DNA of 64,000 nt from Microbacterium murale (lineage in GTDB: Bacteria > Actinomycetota > Actinomycetes > Actinomycetales > Microbacteriaceae), in assembly GCF_014635185.1 (NCBI RefSeq), contig NZ_BMCM01000007.1, positions 62,001 through 126,000 on the forward strand, in the 5' to 3' direction. Every line of letters begins with the position of its first letter. Position 1 is the stretch's first letter. The translations under genes and the position numbers were made by a program. The notes under the pieces were generated by a model. It was not told the origin of the DNA, ran no database searches, and saw only the letters and a list, made by a program, of their open reading frames with translations. Shown here in pieces: positions 60,686 to 64,000 of the stretch.

Positions 60686-61392
60686 CAGGCGTCTCCTCCA
60701 AAGTCAAGAGCAGAGAACTCCGTGAAGAACGTCGACGTCAGCGTCGAGATATCTTCACCATGCAGTTTCATCTCGGTCTGCGCGTCCTCCAATGCCTGCA
60801 GGTCCGCGTAGAACTCATCTGAATCCCCCGCGGCACCCTCCACCATCGGCGCATCGAGAATCGCATCTATCACCGCCGGCAGTTGCTGCGACATCGGCTC
60901 GATCGCCATCGGCAACAGCTGCTCCAGCAACTGCTCCACCGCGATATCGACCGCCGCGTTCAAGAGCTTCTTCTTGATCAACAGCATCGGACCTGCGCCC
61001 AATGCGGTGATCGGATTCGTCAACATCCCCACCAACGCGATCATCGTCGTGGTCACATCGAAGATCACCTTCAGCTTCAATGCCAGAATCGCCTCCGCAC
61101 CGACATCCATCGCGGTCGCCGCCGGAGGCATGATGTCGATCAGCTTCTGCAGATTCTGCGAACGGTTCGTGTTCCATGCGCTGACGGTCGCGGGCCCAGT
61201 CTGTCCCCGCATCGCTGCGGTCAGATCGCCATTCATCTTCCGGTCCACCGCCTGGATCACCGACTCCAGATCGGTTCCCAGATTCCGCACGAGCGTTGAT
61301 CCCTTACGGACCTCATCCTCGTCAATGTCCGGCCACTCAAAACCCAGCTTCTCCATCACCCAGACAAGCTCATTCGGCAACATCATTCCCAC
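60685..61392 (-). CDS. type VII carrier, CpnT-N-like, copy 3
   Basis: 235-aa paralogue nearly collinear with copy 1; differences are mostly conservative, and the first 32 residues and the box AWNTNRSQNLQKLIDIMPPAATAMDVGA are almost the same. Hydrophobic core VIFDVTTTMIALVGMLTNPITALGAGPMLLIKKK. GTG start at 61392 after TGGAGGTTGTGCC, leader shared with copy 1. It heads the module 3 operon (carrier, ART toxin, type VII-associated, WPSGM protein) with motif site B 48 bp upstream. Confidence 0.65.
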   Translation of the reverse strand: MGMMLPNELVWVMEKLGFEWPDIDEDEVRKGSTLVRNLGTDLESVIQAVDRKMNGDLTAAMRGQTGPATVSAWNTNRSQNLQKLIDIMPPAATAMDVGAEAILALKLKVIFDVTTTMIALVGMLTNPITALGAGPMLLIKKKLLNAAVDIAVEQLLEQLLPMAIEPMSQQLPAVIDAILDAPMVEGAAGDSDEFYADLQALEDAQTEMKLHGEDISTLTSTFFTEFSALDFGGDA

Positions 61393-61440
61393 GGCACAAC
61401 CTCCAAAGAAGACCCTATGCGTCGCAGGCGCTCACTCGCG

Positions 61441-61458
61441 ATGGGGAGAGCAACCCAC
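61441..61458. promoter_or_regulatory. ATGGG-N8-CCCAC motif, site B (carrier copy 3)
   Basis: ATGGGGAGAGCAACCCAC, arms ATGGG and CCCAC around 8 bases, 48 bp before the carrier copy 3 start and beyond the lipoprotein stop. Confidence 0.7.
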
Positions 61459-61483
61459 AGGGCAGACCGGCCTATGTCGCCGA

Positions 61484-63181
61484 TCACGGCACTGCCGCCC
61501 ATTGCGAGACGTCCGACGTCAGCGACGCCACCGCTCCGTTGCGAGGCACGACACCCGTCACATCACGATCGACGATCGTGAGCACCGGTCCACCCGTGAT
61601 CGGAAGCGCGACAGCCGCCCGGACGATAGTCGCCTCGATCTTCGCCAGAAGATCCCGCGCCTCGTACACATCGGTCGTCTCTGCGAGCTGCGCGATCAGC
61701 GCGTCACGATCAGGATCCGACTGACGGACGATCGAGGCCGCGCTGTCGCTGCCCCACTGGGCCGCGATGTCGCCGGGCGTCTGCGGGAGCGGTACTCGAG
61801 CGATCACCGCGTCCCAGCTGCGCTGTTCGAGGGCGGCATCGAAGTCATCTGCGCTGCAGTCCGTGATCGTCCAGCCGGCCTCTGCCGCAGCATCCCGCAT
61901 CCCTGCGAACGCCCCGACGGCGAACTCGCTCGCACGGTCGTAGAGCACGCAGACCGGGGCTCCCGCTGCGATGCCTGCGGCTTCGCGCTCCAGCGGCGGC
62001 TCGCCCTGAGTGGTGCCGAGCGCCTGGGTGAAGCCCGAGTCCTCGTTGACGACCTCGTACGCGCGTGACTCAGCCGACGTCGTCATCGATGTGGTGGGCG
62101 AGTAGGCGGTGCGCCACTCTCCTGCGCCCCGCTCGATCAGGTCGCTCGCCGGCACGGCATGCAGGAACGCCGTTCGCGCCTGCACACCGGTGAACACACC
62201 CGTAGGTTTCAGCAGGACGGCCCAGACCGTTCCGTCACGGGTGGTGCTGACGACGAGATCTCGACGCTCGAGCGCGCGGATCGGCTCTTTGTTCGCCGCC
62301 ACAGGGGTGGTCTGCACGACATCCAGTTCGTTTCCCATGGCGGCGAGCGGGTCATCGCCGCCAGGCACGAGCTCGATGCGCGCCACCTGCGGCGGCGTGA
62401 GCCCGCCGTACGCGGCATTCGGCACGAGAACGACCTGCTGACCGCCGTCTGCCACCTCATCGACTCGGAACGGGCCGCTGGAGAGCAGCAGCTCGTCCGC
62501 GACCTTCCCGCCATCCAACGCGAACCCCTCGTTCCACACGTCGGCCATCTTCTGGATCGCGGCGTCGTCATGGGTCTGGATCGCCGTGATGGCGGCCTGC
62601 TTCGCCTCCATCGAGTCATCTATGCCGAGAGCGCGGGCGCTGAGCACGTGCGCGGGCACCGGCACGGTCACGGCGCTCTGCCAGTCGCTTCTCGGATGCG
62701 CGGACGTCACGTCTACCGATCGTGCGAACTCGTCGATGCTCGGGACGTCGTCGTCCGCAGCATCCGGTGCGGCAGCATCCGTCTCGCCCTCACCGTCCTG
62801 ATCGAAGTACCCCGCAGAGGCCGCCCAGCCCACCAGCAGATCCGCTGCGTCGAGCGGGGTGCCGTCCGACCACGACGGCTCGGCGAGGTCGTAGCGCACC
62901 GTGAACGGGTCGTCGCTGACGATCTCCACCGTGCCGAATCCCTCGTCGGGTACGAAATCGCCGTCGACGACGTCGCCGAAATCGCCCCTGATCATCTGGG
63001 CGATGTCGATGTTGCCGGCCGTCGGCGATGCGGCCGCGTTCGTCGACGTGAACGCACCGGTCCATCCCACGACGACCTTCGTATCCGGAACGACCGACTC
63101 CGGCAGTGCCGGAGAACAACCCGCCAGAGCGACCACAAGTGCGGCTGCGACAAGCGCGGCGGCGCGACGACTCCCCCTCAT
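61484..63181 (-). CDS. peptide-binding lipoprotein (ABC substrate-binding family 5)
   Basis: 565-aa lipoprotein: MRGSRRAAALVAAALVVALAGCSPAL carries lipobox LAGC near residue 22. The SBP_bac_5 fold follows, with TVRYDLAEPSWSDGTPLDAADLLVGWAA near 115, ARTAFLHAVPASDLI, VVLVPNAAYGGLTPPQVARIELVPGGD and a C-terminal RDVTGVVPRNG. Oligopeptide-binding proteins normally have permease and ATPase genes beside them; none are here. The acidic insert DGEGETDAAAPDAADDD is unusual. It separates the Esx-like gene from the carriers. Confidence 0.78.
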   Translation of the reverse strand: MRGSRRAAALVAAALVVALAGCSPALPESVVPDTKVVVGWTGAFTSTNAAASPTAGNIDIAQMIRGDFGDVVDGDFVPDEGFGTVEIVSDDPFTVRYDLAEPSWSDGTPLDAADLLVGWAASAGYFDQDGEGETDAAAPDAADDDVPSIDEFARSVDVTSAHPRSDWQSAVTVPVPAHVLSARALGIDDSMEAKQAAITAIQTHDDAAIQKMADVWNEGFALDGGKVADELLLSSGPFRVDEVADGGQQVVLVPNAAYGGLTPPQVARIELVPGGDDPLAAMGNELDVVQTTPVAANKEPIRALERRDLVVSTTRDGTVWAVLLKPTGVFTGVQARTAFLHAVPASDLIERGAGEWRTAYSPTTSMTTSAESRAYEVVNEDSGFTQALGTTQGEPPLEREAAGIAAGAPVCVLYDRASEFAVGAFAGMRDAAAEAGWTITDCSADDFDAALEQRSWDAVIARVPLPQTPGDIAAQWGSDSAASIVRQSDPDRDALIAQLAETTDVYEARDLLAKIEATIVRAAVALPITGGPVLTIVDRDVTGVVPRNGAVASLTSDVSQWAAVP

Positions 63182-63191
63182 GCCATCGCCA

Positions 63192-63416
63192 TCACGCGTA
63201 GTCGGTGTCGTCGCCGCTCTCCTCGGCCATGGCCCGGAACGGCTCGCTCTCTTCACTGTCAAGCCAGGCGCGCGCGTGCTCCAACAGCACGGCGGGCGAA
63301 TCCGCAGCCTCTTCGGCCGTGGCGAACGGTCCGATGGTGTCCTCAGACGGACGCTCGTCGGCACGTGTCACCGTCTGGTTCGACAGGTTGTACCAATAGC
63401 TCTGTGATCCGCTCAT
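63192..63416 (-). CDS. small hypothetical protein (YWYNL type)
   Basis: 74-aa acidic protein: SYWYNLSNQTVTRADERPSEDTIGPFATAEEAADSPAVLLEHARAWLDSEESEPF. The 'YWYN...GPF.T.EEA..A' pattern is frequent in small actinobacterial proteins of unknown function. ATG 63416. Followed 10 bp later by the lipoprotein start, so likely co-transcribed. Confidence 0.6.
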   Translation of the reverse strand: MSGSQSYWYNLSNQTVTRADERPSEDTIGPFATAEEAADSPAVLLEHARAWLDSEESEPFRAMAEESGDDTDYA

Positions 63417-63465
63417 GTTCCCGATTCTATTCGTCGCTCGTCCGCGGTTGATCTGGGACGGCGAA

Positions 63466-63507
63466 AGGCCGTGGTCACCAGTCCCCCGGGACCGGCCACC
63501 ACGGCCT
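63466..63507 (-). terminator. terminator of the Esx-like gene
   Basis: A 10-bp stem, AGGCCGTGGT (63466-63475) with ACCACGGCCT (63498-63507), holding a GC-rich loop that can itself pair (CCGGG-type). It lies right after the Esx-like stop codon in the transcription direction. Confidence 0.65.
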
Positions 63508-63521
63508 CATGCTGTGCGAAC

Positions 63522-63800
63522 TCAGAGCTGGTCGGAGTCGCGGATCTTGTCGGCCATCTGGTCGAGCGCCGTGGCCATGTCGTTGACGGCCTCTGCGGCG
63601 TCGTCGAGCGAGGACGTCAGCTCGTCGTAAGCGGTCGAGTACTGACCCGACGCGTTCTCGGTCTTGAACCCGTCCTGCACCAGGTCCTCGATGACGCCCT
63701 GGAGCTCCTTCAGGGTGTCCGTGACGGTCGTGCGACCGTCACGAAGGCGCTGAGCTGCGCTTTCCATCTCGCTGTACGTTGCACCAAAGTCATGTGCCAT
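63522..63800 (-). CDS. WXG100-family (Esx-like) protein
   Basis: 92-aa helical hairpin protein: MAHDFGATYSEMESAAQRLRDGRTTVTDTLKELQGVIEDLVQDGFKTENASGQYSTAYDELTSSLDDAAEAVNDMATALDQMADKIRDSDQL. Length and two-helix pattern fit WXG100 substrates of ESX systems, but the turn reads QDGF rather than WxG. ATG 63800 has GGGAGG 8 bases upstream. Heads the cluster, with motif site A 97 bp upstream. Probably secreted as a dimer, possibly with a partner outside the window. Confidence 0.75.
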   Translation of the reverse strand: MAHDFGATYSEMESAAQRLRDGRTTVTDTLKELQGVIEDLVQDGFKTENASGQYSTAYDELTSSLDDAAEAVNDMATALDQMADKIRDSDQL

Positions 63801-63897
63801 GAGAACTGCCTCCCGCGTTCGTCTTCCGGCCTGTCTGGCCCTGTTCAGGCCCGTTCGGCCTCGTCAATGAGATTAGTCAACGATTGCGCTCCCGCAA

Positions 63898-63915
63898 ACG
63901 GGGAGCGCTACCCAT
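63898..63915. promoter_or_regulatory. ACGGG-N8-CCCAT motif, site A (Esx-like gene)
   Basis: ACGGGGAGCGCTACCCAT; on the Esx strand it reads ATGGGTAGCGCTCCCCGT. A second half site CTACCCAT follows at 63923-63930. It is 97 bp from the Esx-like start, further than the 47-50 bp of sites B to D. Confidence 0.65.
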
Positions 63916-64000
63916 GTCACCGCTACCCATCGCCGAATCCACCGAACCGGCAGGGGTCTGCGCGACGGCAACGGCAGCCGGGACGACAGCGACAGCCGGG
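63914..64000 (+). CDS. possible 5' end of a rightward gene (runs off the window)
   Basis: An open frame from ATG 63914 reads MSPLPIAESTEPAGVCATAT and stays open to the window end, with GGGGAG 8 bases upstream. The ribosome-site-like bases belong to motif site A, so this may be coincidence. Only 29 codons are visible; no family can be assigned. A divergent gene here would make site A a shared control region. Confidence 0.25.
   Translation, partial: MSPLPIAESTEPAGVCATATAAGTTATAG

Overview
The window is high-GC DNA from an actinobacterium, most likely Microbacteriaceae (Microbacterium or a close relative). The evidence is the folate/FtsH/TilS/Hpt neighbourhood in actinobacterial order, frequent GTG starts with 4-bp stop/start overlaps, DUF3180, DUF4192, DUF937 and PH-domain genes, and REP-like GTTGAGCGAGCG repeats. 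The assignment rests on gene content and style only; no marker comparison was possible.

Layout. 1-8.8 kb: 5' part of serS, a diacylglycerol kinase-like protein, a duplicated-domain lipoprotein, a cardiolipin synthase, DUF4192, lysS and a DUF2207 membrane protein. 8.9-20.4 kb: a leftward housekeeping run (ftsH-folE-folP-folB-folK-DUF3180-PH-PH-DUF2520, with hpt and tilS upstream), in which nearly every gene overlaps the next by 4 bp, followed by DUF937, TMEM175-like and ppa genes. 20.4-22.3 kb: an M23 cell-wall peptidase and tRNA-Glu, tRNA-Asp and tRNA-Phe.

22.3-28.4 kb is a mobile island inserted in the 3' end of tRNA-Phe. A 34-bp direct repeat of the tRNA end closes it, it is visibly less GC-rich than its surroundings, and no integrase is present. 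Its whole cargo is toxin or defence-like: a hipBA pair with three operator repeats, a coupled P-loop ATPase (DUF3696-like tail) plus DUF2325-like partner that I cannot match to a named system, and a HEPN-type putative RNase. Paired TGTGCCGG repeats sit directly after the outer gene at each end of the cargo.

28.5-53.5 kb is ordinary chromosome: YbdK-type ligase, class II amidotransferase, a DNA/RNA endonuclease coupled to a small gene, ThrE-type exporter, several regulators, desaturase, a surface intradiol dioxygenase, LtrA, GT2-GtrA, glutaredoxin, MFS, aldehyde dehydrogenase with a 33-bp tandem duplication, prolyl aminopeptidase, zinc protease, mdh and an orphan resolvase-like catalytic domain.

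53.5-64 kb is a type VII secretion-associated effector cluster, all leftward: a WXG100-like protein, a peptide-binding lipoprotein, three paralogous 235-aa CpnT-N-like carrier genes each followed by a separate effector gene (one a scabin/pierisin-like ADP-ribosyltransferase), a SUKH-like immunity gene, accessory genes and an FHA protein. An 18-bp inverted repeat (ATGGG-N8-CCCAT) precedes the Esx-like gene and all three carrier genes, which suggests one regulon. No secretion ATPase or membrane core is in the window, so export would depend on machinery elsewhere.
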